64,000 nt of DNA. It comes from Delphinapterus leucas. Taxonomy: Eukaryota > Chordata > Mammalia > Artiodactyla > Monodontidae. This document shows positions 34,435 through 44,940 of this stretch, piece after piece (within the stretch, counting starts at the first letter, position 1; every line of letters starts with the position of its first letter). The stretch is from positions 21,613,205 through 21,677,204 of the forward strand of contig NW_022098000.1 of assembly GCF_002288925.2 (NCBI RefSeq). Direction: 5' to 3'. Under the pieces are notes generated by a model. The model had not been told where the DNA came from, made no database searches, and saw nothing but the letters and a program-made list of their open reading frames with translations. Position numbers and translations under genes: made by a program.

Positions 34435-34610
34435 TTGTTCAATGTCTGTCATACACTGGGCATTCTCACAAATTTATTTTCATTTATCCCTACAAAAATC
34501 AACTGCAGTGAAGTTTGTCACTGCTCTCATTTTACAGTTGGGGTTACTGAGGTTTCTAGGGTAACTTGCTCAAAGTAGGTGGCGGACCTGGGATTCAAAT
34601 CCATTTCTGT
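34435..34610 (-). repeat. MIR SINE (shared by both GST copies)
   Basis: Reverse MIR: 'tacactgggcattctcaca', 'ctctcattttacagttgggg', 'ggcggacctgggattcaaa'. Counterpart at about 51335-51500. Confidence 0.7.
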
Positions 34611-34899
34611 ATGAACCCAAGTCTAGGCTTCATTTTTCCATATTCATGTTTTTCAAAATATACATGACAATCCTTCAGTGGATTGTGAAATCCACCGATT
34701 TTTAAAATAAAGTAGAAGAAAATAGAAAATACCAGAGTGCCTTACATGTCGAAGAGGTAAGCATTGTTCTATGAGTTTTTAGTTTTGTTGCATGTATGGG
34801 TGAAAGAAAGCACGTGTGCACACTCATTTGTTCACTGTAATGGTAAGAGATACTTGGGTCTTGTCGGGTGAGTGCAGTTTGAAAGCCCTTGGTCTACAG

Positions 34900-37286
34900 C
34901 AGCCTGCATGAGGAATGGACATAGCAGGGAACCAGAGAATGAAACTCAAAGGCTTCGACAATGGACAGAACTAGTTCCATCATGGGTGTGAATGGGAAAC
35001 ACACAGGACTCATTAAAAGCAGGAGTCCCAAAGCCAGGACTTAGGGAGAAACAGTTGCATTTTCTATCCAAATCCCAAGCTCTGTTTCTTCTTTCAAATA
35101 ATTACTATTTAATATTGGGACAGTACATTTCATATTTCAACCAAAAGACAAAAATGCAGTTTAACTCAAAGGCACAACAATTAAAACACAGAAAATAATG
35201 GCATCTCGCAGATGCCTTATTTCTAAATTAAACAAACAAATACACAAGTTTTGTTCCCTTCACTCCCCCAGCGCAAGCCCACAAGCTTTTCCCAAAGTCT
35301 TGAGTTTTCGATGCCGTACAGCACCCAGCACCGTGGACTTGTGAGGCGCTTGAATGTAGCAATTAAAATGCTTGCGAGGTCTAGCGAATGGCATTTGAAA
35401 GGGACCTAAAAGTGCAGATATATCTTTTTCAAACATGTTACAGGCTGAACTGGCTCTTTGAACACTATCACTCTGCTTAAATTCAGGAAGCAGGCTTTAA
35501 AAATGCAAAAGGCATATAAGTTGTATTTCAGCGCAAATCTTCAGCTGGTAACTGGAAAAGATTCCAACGATAAAAAAGAAAAAGTCCTTTGTGTCACCTG
35601 CCTCTCCCCACACCCAGAGCTGAAAGGAAGAGAAAAAGAGAACAAAACAAAAATAGAAGAATTACAGATGACTTTGGAATCATTTAGGAATCACTACTTC
35701 CAATTTAAAAAAATTAATACATTAAGAAATCAATAAAAAGAAAAAATAAAGACAAAAGTAATCTTTGTTTCAACTGCTCTTCACGTCTAGAATGAGATTC
35801 CATGAGGAGTGCGCTTGAACTTTTAGTCGTGGGCAAGGAAGAGGCGCTGAGGACGTGAGGCTGGGGCCGGGGAGACCACAGGCCAGCCGGGGGCACAGGC
35901 GCCGCCGCGACTGGTTCAGCCGGGGAGCCCTGAAGTTGCGGTGCGGCTGTGGATTTAGGAACGTTCTCATCACTTTGTGACACACGCTCTGTTTCAGCGT
36001 CACAGGTTTTACAAATGGTTCAAATTCAATGAAAAAGATTCACCAGAGGCTGAAAATACCGAGACCTCAAAAATATGAATGCAAAAATAGTAAGGGGAAA
36101 TGAACCAAGTCTGTAGATACCTACATACAAAGTTTCTAGAACATCTATAAAAGCACAGTCATAAGAATTTATTTTCCATTACATTAGTTTATATCAAATG
36201 AATAAATAGTATTTATAGATTTAATGTGTCATGTACATATACATGTGCTCTGTTTTAGCTTAAACAAAAATGCTACAAAGTGGGAGACGACTTAAGGGAG
36301 AAATCATAACCAAAAAGAAAAATCAGCCTTTTAAACTATTAACCCAAAAGCCTCCTTAAAGAAGTTTCTGGGTGTGTCCAAAAATAATCAATAAGGAGAG
36401 GAATTCTCGTAATGCTGTACCATCCCCTCCTGTTCACCTGCAACAGAGAGGAGAAATGTGGACTTTTCTTTTCACTGATGTTGCACACTAGCTCAGCTAG
36501 CACCAAAGCTCAGTTATTGCTGAAAGTTAAACAGGAAAATAGGTTAGAATTGGACCAAATGTCACTTATTCAGAAAAAAACAAACAAAAAAAGAGGCATA
36601 ATCAGTTTGTGTTAAGTGGGAAATGGAGATCTCATTTATCTCTGAGGTAGGGGAAAAAAAATGTTCCAGAGACCAGGAGCATAACCGACTTGGAGGGGAA
36701 ATGTGTCTTGGGAGAGCGGGACACAGCACGATCCCAAGAACTGCGCACAAAAATAGATTGTACCGTTCTGTTTGTGAGAACAAACGATGTTGGAACTTTT
36801 ATTAGCTGTGCTACCCCAAAGACGTGTTCGCAAGGGGTCCATTTGAGAGTGAGAAATACTGCTCCCATCCACACCCGGGTCGGGGGCGTTGGCGCGGGGT
36901 GTGTGTGAAGGGTGTGTTTTCTGGAGGTATTCCTGCCTGCTCACGGGCGGTGAGGGCCATGGTTAAGCGCTCTTAAATCCCACTTTCAAAGCTTACTTTG
37001 AAGTTTTGAGATCAGGATCTCAACTTTAAAAGTTTGTTTCCTTCAGTTTCCTAAGCGCAAGACACATTCGGACATTTCTGCTAGGCAAGTCACATAGGAA
37101 GCCAGAGAACTTTAAGGAAGGTCTGGTAGACTACACGGGGACAGTAAATAAAAGGGGGGAAATGGCCGAGACGTGAGAAGTCTTATTCGGCCTAAGAATT
37201 CTTGGGTGGTTCAAATTGATTGGAATGTACAGTCTCTCAGAGACGAATTTTTACGGAGAGAAAGAGAGAAGCTAGAGGATGCAATC
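34900..37286. other. Unassigned; possible 3'UTR of the MXD1 retrocopy
   Basis: No intact gene recognised. The stretch is AT-rich with 3'UTR-like texture, directly downstream (minus strand) of the MXD1 pseudogene stop, and parent MXD1 has a long 3'UTR, so part of it may belong to the retrocopy. A minus-strand frame at 35714-35983 (Pro/Ala/Ser-rich, 'NVPKSTAAPQLQGSP') matches no family I know. Confidence 0.35.
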
Positions 37287-37302
37287 AGAAACCCACAATC
37301 CT
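37287..37302 (+). repeat. Target-site duplication, left (18S retrocopy)
   Basis: 'agaaacccacaatcct', repeated exactly at 37513-37528 on the other side of the retroposed 18S fragment. Confidence 0.9.
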
Positions 37303-37512
37303 GGTCTGTGTCCTCCAACTTCTTAGAGGGACGAGTGGCATTCAGCCACCCCAGACGGAGCAATAACGGGTCTGTGATGCCCTTAGGTGTCCAGGCTGCA
37401 CTGACTGGCTCAGCTGTGCCTACCCTACGCCAGCAGGTGCGGGGGCCCGCTCAACCCCATTAAAGATGGGGATGGGACTTAAATTTAAAAAAGAAAAAGA
37501 AAAGAAAAGAAA
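37303..37512 (+). pseudogene. Retroposed 18S rRNA fragment with A-rich tail
   Basis: The block from 37304 to about 37485 matches the 3' part of vertebrate 18S rRNA: 'caacttcttagagggac', 'gtggcattcagccacc', 'gagcaataacgggtctgtga', 'tgcccttaggtgtcc', 'cactgactggctcag', 'gcctaccctacgccagcagg' and 'aaccccatt..agatgggga'. It carries scattered substitutions and a small gap where the functional gene has 'gcgcgcta'. It ends in an A-rich tail (about 37490-37512) and is framed by perfect 16-bp direct repeats, so it is an RNA copy inserted by LINE machinery, not a working rRNA gene. The recognised rRNA span is about 180 bases of roughly 1870. Confidence 0.93.
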
Positions 37513-37528
37513 AGAAACCCACAATCCT
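37513..37528 (+). repeat. Target-site duplication, right (18S retrocopy)
   Basis: Exact second copy of 'agaaacccacaatcct', directly after the A-rich tail. Confidence 0.9.
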
Positions 37529-37682
37529 AAGCACTTCCTTGACAACTTTCACACAGCTGCTTTTGGTGACGGTGGTACACGGAGGCCGACGTGCGAGGGA
37601 ATTTTGAGCAGGTCCGATAAGCTACCTAATCAGAACCGACGGGGAGGACCACCCGGGCGGCAGCCGAAGCGACCACGCTCTC

Positions 37683-38830
37683 CTAGAGACCAAGACGTGT
37701 CTTGTGGCCGTCCTGGAGCTTTCTTCTCTTGATGCTGGAGCTGGAGTAGCCCTCCTCGCTGCCCAGGCGCTGCATGCTTCCCCGCTCGTCTGAGTCGCTC
37801 GCGCTGCTGCGGCTCCAGGCCAGGTCGCCCGTGAGGCAGTCTGTGCTTTCGGCGTCCACATTCCTCTCTTCCCCGTCGGAGTTGGAGGCTCCGAGGAGAC
37901 GGTGGAGCCTGTGCTGTCCATCTGTATCCTCTCGATGCCCAGCTTCTCCAGCTGCCTCTTCAGGTGTCACTGCTCTCGCTGAAGCTGGTCTATTTGGTGA
38001 ATGGCTTTTCTGTCACAACCTTCAAGTGTCTTTATGTGCAATTTTGCTTTTGTTAATAAACTCAACGTAGTGTGTCCATTTGATTCCGGACCAAGTGGCA
38101 TCAGCCCCTTCAACTTTTCCAGGCACAAGCCAGGGTGGGCCCGTCTATTCTTCTCCATTTCACTGTGAACAGATCTGCTACTGCTGTTATTCTTGTGGGA
38201 TTTTTTTTTTTTTACATCTTTATTGGAGTATAATTGCTTTACAATGGTGTGTTAGTTTCTGCTTTATAACAAAGTGAATCAGTTATACATATACATATGT
38301 CCCCATATCTCTTCCCTCTTGCGTCTCCCTCCCTCCCACCCTCCCTATCCCACCCCTCTAGGTGGTCACAAAGCACATGGAACAGGGAGAGCAGCTCAGT
38401 CTTGTGGGATTTGCTCCTCCGTTTTAAGGCATCTCTGTCCTTGTTATTGCACGGTAACATGGAGGCATACCGTGTTCAGCTTCTCTCTCCCGCCGCTCCA
38501 GGCGGTCGGCCGCCCCCAGCAGCACCTGGATGTTCACGCGAACCGCCGCCGCCGTTCTGCACCGGGCGCCGGGGGCCCCGGGAACAAGCCCCACTGCCCA
38601 CCGGCTCGCCGCCGCCCAGCACCCACGCCCCCCTGTGGACCCCGCAGAGCAGGGCTGAGAGGGCCTCCCTGGCGACCACTCTCGCCGGAAGGGGGAGGGG
38701 ACCGGAGAGCTGGGCACCACAGGCCACCGTGACAGAACCCGGAGAAGAGCAGCCGCTGCCACGGCCGCGGAGAGTTTCTCAAGCTCCGTTTGAAAAACAT
38801 TAAGATTCTCTTGCAAATTTTCGTGGTTGT
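37683..38830 (-). pseudogene. MXD1: MXD1 processed pseudogene, split by L1
   Basis: Intronless minus-strand copy of MXD1, a bHLH-zip partner of MAX that represses MYC targets. In order, pieces read AAAVRVNIQVLLGAADRLE and ERREREAEHG (38553 downward), 'DALKRRSKSHK' up to an L1 insertion, '[20 protein letters not shown]' and [20 protein letters not shown] (helix-loop-helix), [19 protein letters not shown] and [10 protein letters not shown] (zipper), then the acidic tail ESTDCLTGDLAWS, DERGSMQRLGSEEGYSSSS and a TAG at 37685-37683. The start codon is ACG instead of ATG, frames change near 38465, 37970 and 37880, and the basic/HLH region carries substitutions, so no protein is possible. High CpG around 38500-38780 is inherited from the parent 5' region. 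The parent gene has introns in this span; none are present here. The 3' limit of the copy is not resolved. Confidence 0.92.
38191..38412 (-). repeat. L1 fragment inside MXD1 pseudogene, with target duplication
   Basis: A 5'-truncated L1 3' end in reverse orientation (T run, 'tattggagtataattgcttt', 'gttatacatatacatatgtc') occupies 38204-38399. It is framed by 13-bp perfect repeats 'tcttgtgggattt' at 38191-38203 and 38400-38412, which are MXD1-derived sequence. The L1 therefore inserted after the retrocopy. Confidence 0.94.
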
Positions 38831-38940
38831 GGCGTTTGGGACAAAAATAGACTTCTCTTTACCCAATAAAGATCTCCCTGAAAAGTACGTTATGACTTTA
38901 TTTTAGATATCAAAGTGTTTTCAATATCCACATTTTTAAA

Positions 38941-39281
38941 AATAAATTTATTTTATTTATTTTTGGCTGCGTTGGGTCTTCGTTGTTGCACACGGGCTTT
39001 CTCTAGTTGTGGCGCGCGGGAGCTGCTCTTCGTTGCGGTGCGCCGCCTTCTTATTGCTTCTCTTGTTGCAGAGCACGGGCTCTAGTCGCCCGGGCTTCAG
39101 TAGTTGTGGCACGTGGGCTCAGCAGTTGTGGCTCGCAGGCTGTAGAGCGCAGGCTCAGCAGTTGTGGCGCACAGGCTTAGTTTGCTCCGCGGCATGTGGG
39201 ATCTTCCCGGACCAGGGCTTGAACCTGTGTCCTCTGCGTTGGCAGGCAGATTGTTAACCACTGCGCCACCAGGGAAGTCCC
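38941..39281 (-). repeat. CHR-type SINE, long form, with target duplication
   Basis: Reverse copy framed by 17-bp repeats 'atatccacatttttaaa' (38924-38940) and 'acatccacatttttaaa' (39283-39299). Confidence 0.95.
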
Positions 39282-40397
39282 AACATCCACATTTTTAAAG
39301 TAAGGACTCAGTGGTCTAACCTTTAGAAAGTAAAGAATCCTTTGGAAACATACTCAACTCATCTGTCTTGTAATTGGAGACTGTGTACTTTCTTGTCACG
39401 GGAAATGGAGGTGCTGTGATTCAGCAGAATTCTGTGAAGGGTGCTGCTGTGAACCAGAGGTCACAGGTCCCCCTCACACTAAGCTCCCTTATCCAGTGAC
39501 TGAGGATCACCTTACAAAAGGAAATGAATTTTTCACTTATGTAATATTTTATCGTATGTTCCTTGTAAGCAGCTTTCTTCACCTTTCAAATAAGAGATTT
39601 CCAAAGGCCTGTTCAAGGCTGGGGCAAAGGTGACGTAAACTTCCCGGTCCCCAGAAAATGAGGAACTAGAGAGATTCGATGATTTGCCATCAGTCACACA
39701 CGTGTGTTCCTGATTCACACTCAATATCTAGCAACTGTGTTCACCCTCAGGACAACCCCGGGAAACAGCTTCTAATATCCTATTGTCAAGAGAAGGAAAC
39801 TGAAATTCAAAGAGGTAAAGCTACTTTCCTAGCTCACATGTTTTGTGAGCATTAGGGTCATTTGAAGGCATCTTCTGACTTCCGGTCCCGGGCTGCCACC
39901 GCCCAACCAAGTAATGCTTAGGCAGTCTCTCTGCTGCTCTCTGAGACCCTCGTTTATTAATTTTTTCCCCATTCGGAATCCATTAGCCAACTAACAGTTA
40001 AATGGGAAGAAGAGAAGGAAACATCAAATTCACGAGTTCCTTTTTGTTAGCTGATTCTTAAGGGCTCGATATGAGGAAAAATGGACAAAAGTGTGCCTTG
40101 TTTTACTCTGACATCCTGAAAATTTACTGTGAGTAAATTGAGCACTAGTATAAATATATTTGACCTTCATAAGGAAGTAGGCTTATATTCCCTAAAAGGA
40201 ATGTATCCTGGGATAATTCCAGTGTGAGATAAAGGATCTGTGTCTCTGGGGGTGCTCCTAAGGACAGCGTTTCTTAGCAGAGAGAAGGGAGGCTTAGAGA
40301 CAAAGCCCAACTCCTTTCCTTTATAAGGTATGTAAACCCAGGGGAGGGTTGTCTTATCTCTGTACCTCAATGTTCTCTTTTAAAATATAGTTATATC

Positions 40398-40589
40398 GGG
40401 CTTCCCTGGTGGCGCAGTGGTTGAGAGTCTGCCTGCTGATGCAGGGGACACGGGTTCGTGCCCCGGTCCGGGAAGATCCCACATGCCACGGAGCGGCTGG
40501 GCCCATGAGCCATGGCCACTGGGCCTGTGCGTCTGGAGCCTGTGCTCCGCAACGGAAGAGGCCACAACAGTGAGAGGCCCACGTACCAC

Positions 40590-40605
<16 letters not shown>
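40398..40605 (+). repeat. CHR-type SINE, short form, with target duplication
   Basis: Forward copy 'gggcttccctggtggcgcag' with an A tail. The 12-bp 'atatagttatat' occurs before (40385-40396) and after (40617-40628), with a (TA)n run between tail and repeat. Confidence 0.95.
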
Positions 40606-40621
<16 letters not shown>

Positions 40622-40796
40622 GTTATATAGTTATATCTATTAGTGAGGATGGTTGAGAAAACTAGATAAGGTATAAAAAATTCATAATAGGGACCAGGAA
40701 ATCCAATTTCCCTCCTGCTCTCATTTCCTGAGAGACAGGCGAGTCTCTGAGCACACCGGATAGCCCACGCGTCTTCTTTCTTCTGTCTGTAACTGT

Positions 40797-40837
40797 CTGT
40801 CTATCTACATCTATCTATCTACCTACCTACCTACCTC
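40797..40837 (+). repeat. (CTAT)n/(CTAC)n tetranucleotide repeat
   Basis: 'ctatctatctacctacctac' and flanking related units; a likely variable microsatellite. Confidence 0.85.
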
Positions 40838-42829
40838 TTGACCCATAGCTCCAGTAGGAATGAGATTTTATACATATCCAGACTTTTTTCAGCCAAGTTA
40901 TACAATGGCTCCCTTTTTATTTGGCTTGTGTGAAAGATGAGTGATGTTCACTGATTAGTTAACCTGGAATGCAGGAAGTTTCTGGCGAAGATTCAATGCA
41001 GTCTGACACAGCACTGAACACAGCCTTTCAAAACCCCAGGACCGCAGCTAACCCCTGGTTCTGCCCCTGAACCATGCACCCTACCTGCCTTTCCCCTCAG
41101 GCCTGGCCCCAGCCCCACTCACTCCCTGATCTGGACAACTCCGGAAACTGCTGGTCCCCCAGCCGCTTTGCATGGGTTCCAGCCATGGCAGTGGGTTCCA
41201 CCCACTGCTTTTTAGAGCAGGAGCTCAGGGTCTCACTGTCAACACTTGATGGAAAAGATCCCTTGTCTCCTACCTCCTGTTTCTTCCCTGGAAATGCAGA
41301 CGTTTCACTGATCCTTCTTGAACACCTTGTTTCTGGTTGACGTGTAACATATTTCCTTCTCTTAACAAGTTTCCTTCAAACTTCCTCAACTAAGACTCAT
41401 TGGGCAGTTTCCTGTGCTAAGAAATGATGGCTGCTGGGGAACACGATAGGAGCCTGATGTGGTGGCTGCCCTAAAGGGGTTTAAATCTAGTCAGAAAAAC
41501 AGGTTTGTAGACAACTGACAGCGCATAAAGGGCCCATCAGTGACTTCACTTTATTGGTTCTACCCAAGAACCATGATTCTCTTAGCCAAGCAGGGCAGAG
41601 CAAGGGGAACGGCTGCAGGCTGAGAAAGCAGAGGTTGCTGCCCACCTGCCCAGGTGGCCCCAGCTCCACTGCATCTCAGGCTCCAAGTTAATGACTCTAC
41701 CCCACGTGTCATGGGATCCAAATGCTGCTGTCTGTAGCATCTTGCAAAGTGCTTCTCGTCATTGCTGTATCCATATCTTCTCTTTTCAGTCTCAGATACT
41801 ATAATTCTCCTGTGAATTCATCCTGCCCTGGACAGCTCTAGGACTTTCACGGGATCTCACTGAACCTCTCCTAAGGCCTTTGTTTTTTCCCCCCAACATT
41901 AATACTTATAACAGTGCATTGTTCACGCCTACATTCCAATTTGAATGACTTGTACCTTCTAGCCAGGTGGATTTCTGTATTTTTTAAAAGCTAATTATCT
42001 GCTCCCGTATTATCTAGTTTTCCCATCAAGACTTCCTTTGGAGGTTTGCCATGAGTTGCTTAAATCCCAGAGAGAGAAGGGGAATTGCCACAGCCCACTC
42101 TAATTTTCTGTTGACATTCAGACTTATTCCCATTTTAATGAATCTTAATTTTGATTTTTCACAGCCCACACAGTATTACAGCATCACAATTTGCACTTGT
42201 TGTGAACTGACTACTTCTACAGAGAAAGTTACCCCAGCATAAACACCTACACTCTCTCACACACTGGTCATATTCTCCGATTGTCTAAAATGCTATCATT
42301 CTTTTTTCTCCTCATATCATTAATTTTTCTCAGATCTAAATTCTCATGCCTAGGTTTCTAAATTCTTCATTTTTACATTTCTGTAACGATGTATCCAACA
42401 GCAATGGACTAAAATTGTCCCCTAAGCACAGCAAGAAGGCACAATGTGAGTATAAAACAGTTTTTCTTGTGCTATGAGCACACTATACAGATGTATAAAA
42501 TCAGTACGTACCTTATGAAAGTCTGTCTCCCACTTGGCTCAGCACCTCAAAGCCAAGTCCACATGTGTTTATAAGCTGTTGTTACAGTTGACTGAACTCC
42601 TCTCTGAAGCAGAGAGAGTCGGGTTAGGGAAAAGCCCCTCCCACAGCATTCAGGGCCACTGGTTCCATGCTAGATTTAAAAAAAGAAAAATGATGAGTCA
42701 TTCCCTTATCATGCTACAACTGGTTAATATCTTTTCAAGGTCGGCAATTAAATACAAAATTTCAGATTGATTGGACCCTTTCTGCCAGTGAGTGAAGTAT
42801 TGAAGTATGGCTTTTTTTTTCCTTCAGTT

Positions 42830-43324
42830 TTTTTTTAAACTTTTTTTTCTTTTTTAATTGAAGTTAATTTACAATGTTGTATTGGTTTCAGGTGTACAGC
42901 AAAGTGATTCAGTTATACATATTTACATATATATACATATATATATTCTTTCTCAGATTCTTTTCCCTTATAAGTCACTACAAAATATTGAGAAGAGTTC
43001 CCTGTGTTATACAGTACATCCTTGTTGGTTATCTATTTTATATATAGTAGTGTGTATATGTTACTCCCAAACTCCTAATTTATCCCTCCCCAACATTTCC
43101 CCTTTGGTAACCATAAGTTTTTTTTTTTTTCTAGGTCTGTGGGTCTATTTCTGTTTTGCAAATAAGTTCATTTGTATCTTTTTTTTTTTTTTTAGATTCC
43201 ACATATAAGCAATATATTATCATATGACATCTGTCTCTGTCTGACTTACTTCACTTAATATGATAATCTCTGGGCCCATCCATGTTGCTGCAAATGGCAT
43301 TATTTCATTATTCTTTACATAATA
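42830..43324 (-). repeat. L1 3' fragment (first of two)
   Basis: Reverse L1: 'aattgaagttaatttacaat', 'tttcaggtgtacagcaaagt', 'gttccctgtgttatacagta', 'ccacatataagcaatatatt', 'tccatgttgctgcaaatggc'. It stops at about 43324, where a second L1 end begins. Confidence 0.9.
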
Positions 43325-43836
43325 AATTTTATTTTATTATTATTTTTTTATTGGGGTATAGACGTTTTACAATGTTGTGTTAGTTTCTACTGTGCAGCGA
43401 AGTGGAATTCCCTGTGTTCTGCAGCAAGTTCTCATTAGTTACCTATTTTATACATATTAGTGTATGTATGTCAATCCCAGTCTCCCAATTCATCCCACCC
43501 TCCCTTTCCCCTCTTTGGTGTCCATAAGTTTGTTCTCTACATCTGTGTCTCTCTATTTCTCCCTTGCAAACAGGTTCATCTGTACCATTTTTCTAGATTG
43601 CACATATATGCGTTAATATATGATATTTGTTTTTCTCTTTCTGACCTACTTCACTCTGTATGACAGTCTATAGGTCCATCCATGTCTCTACAAATGGCCT
43701 CATCTTGTTCATTTTTATGGCTGAGTAATATTCTGTTGTGTATATGTACCACATCTTCTTTATCCATTCATCTGTTGATGGACATTTAGGTTGCTACCAT
43801 ATCTTTGCTTTTTTAAATAGTGTTGCCATAAACGTG
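43325..43836 (-). repeat. L1 3' fragment (second of two)
   Basis: Starts again at an L1 3' terminus ('tattggggtatagacgtttt') and repeats the same landmarks ('ttccctgtgttctgcagcaa', 'tgtctctctatttctccctt', 'tctacaaatggcctcatctt', 'gatggacatttaggttgcta'). A separate, more diverged insertion in the same orientation. Confidence 0.9.
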
Positions 43837-43840
43837 ACAT

Positions 43841-43946
43841 GTTTTGTTTTGTTTTTTTGCTGTGTTGGGTCTTCGTCGCTGCAGGTGGGCTTTCTCTAGT
43901 TGTGGCGAGCAGGGGCTACTTGGGCTTTTCATTGAGGAGGCTTCTC
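43841..43946 (-). repeat. Truncated CHR-type SINE
   Basis: Only the tail half of a reverse SINE remains ('tgttgggtcttcgtcgctgc', 'ctctagttgtggcgagcagg'). It ends abruptly at 'ggcttctc', exactly where homology to GSTA copy 1 begins, so it marks a rearrangement breakpoint. Confidence 0.8.
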
Positions 43947-44808
43947 AATAAAGAAGCCTTCTGCTCCCCCCGAATCAGTAAGACAGGCCAAGTGGGTCCC
44001 TGGTGTCCCCTCCTCATCCTCTGTGGAAGCCCGACCACCATTTCCTCGTCCTGGGCCCACCTCACTCTGGCTGACTTACTTGCTTCTTCCCCTGAGCCAA
44101 GGGCTTAGCATGGTCTGCACAGTGTTTCTGTTGCCCCACACCCTAAAGTGTGCAGCCCTGGGCTTCATGACATGGCCCTTCATATCCCTCTCATCTTTCT
44201 CCCTTGGGCGGTGACTCCAACTTCTTGACAGTCTTCTTCAACCCTGAGAAAACCATTTCAGAGTCTACATTTCTCCTCTTTTCTGCTTCCTGGTTTCCTG
44301 GTCTCTCTCTCTGGGACCTGAAATAAACCTGGATCAACTTGAACTCCCATCTCCCTGACTCCTAACTTGCAGCATGGTACGATCCACATGCTGTAATGTC
44401 TGGGAATGAACTTCCCTGATGACTTAAAGTCACTTTGAAATCTATCCAAAATAATACGTTTGATTGACAGAACAAGAATGGAGAGATAATGACATATGAT
44501 AATGGAAAACAAAGCTTTTTGGTATCCACGTGGTGGGTTCATATGAGTTCATTTTATACATCTTTAAACTTTTCTGCATGTATGAAACTTTTTATAATAA
44601 TATGTTAGGGAAATGTGATATTTATTAAAATATTCCACCAATCTGGAAATCATAATGTACAAAGAGAAAAAACACACACAGCACCACCAACTAAAGATAA
44701 TAACATTTTAGCAAATACACTTTCAGCTTATGTATACATGTAGAAGTATGGACAAATGGATAATTATTTGGAAAAGAATATAATAACATCAAAACGTATT
44801 CTGTAATA

Positions 44809-44940
44809 GGGAATTCCCTGGTAGTTCAGTGGTTAGGACTCCATGCTTCCACTGCAGGGGGCACGGGTTCGATCCCTGGTTGGGGAACTAAGATCCTGCA
44901 AGCCACGCAGTACAGCCAAAAAAACAAACAAACAAACAAT
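44809..44940 (+). repeat. Short tRNA-head SINE with target duplication, absent from copy 1
   Basis: Forward copy 'gggaattccctggtagttca' with tail (CAAA)n, framed by 'aaacgtattctgtaata' (44792-44808) and 'aaacgtattttgtaata' (44941-44957). Copy 1 reads through uninterrupted at about 26830-26850. Confidence 0.95.

Larger units (their letters stand above)
25965..34900. repeat. Segmental duplication, copy 1 (carries GSTA exons 2-5)
   Basis: From about 25965 ('accttctgctgcccccggat') this sequence aligns almost continuously with 43950-51700, through exons 5, 4, 3 and 2 and the introns between them. The shared interval includes old L1 and MIR repeats, so the duplication is younger than those. The left breakpoint lies only about 110 bp beyond exon 6; the right end fades near 34.8-34.9 kb. 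Confidence 0.88.
38831..42829. other. Intergenic between GST copies, mostly unassigned
   Basis: Apart from the two SINEs and small repeats listed, no gene or family is recognised. About 39760-39830 has an MIR-like scrap ('caagagaaggaaactgaaat'). The noncoding first exon of the intact GSTA gene might lie in this interval, but I could not identify it. Confidence 0.4.

Noticed and set aside
37303..37485. A functional ribosomal RNA gene
   Set aside because: Only about 180 bases of 18S are present, with substitutions, an A-rich tail and target repeats; it is a retrocopy.
38274..38816. Plus-strand frames of 152-168 codons near 38.3-38.8 kb
   Set aside because: They are antisense to the MXD1 pseudogene and cross the L1 insertion boundary.
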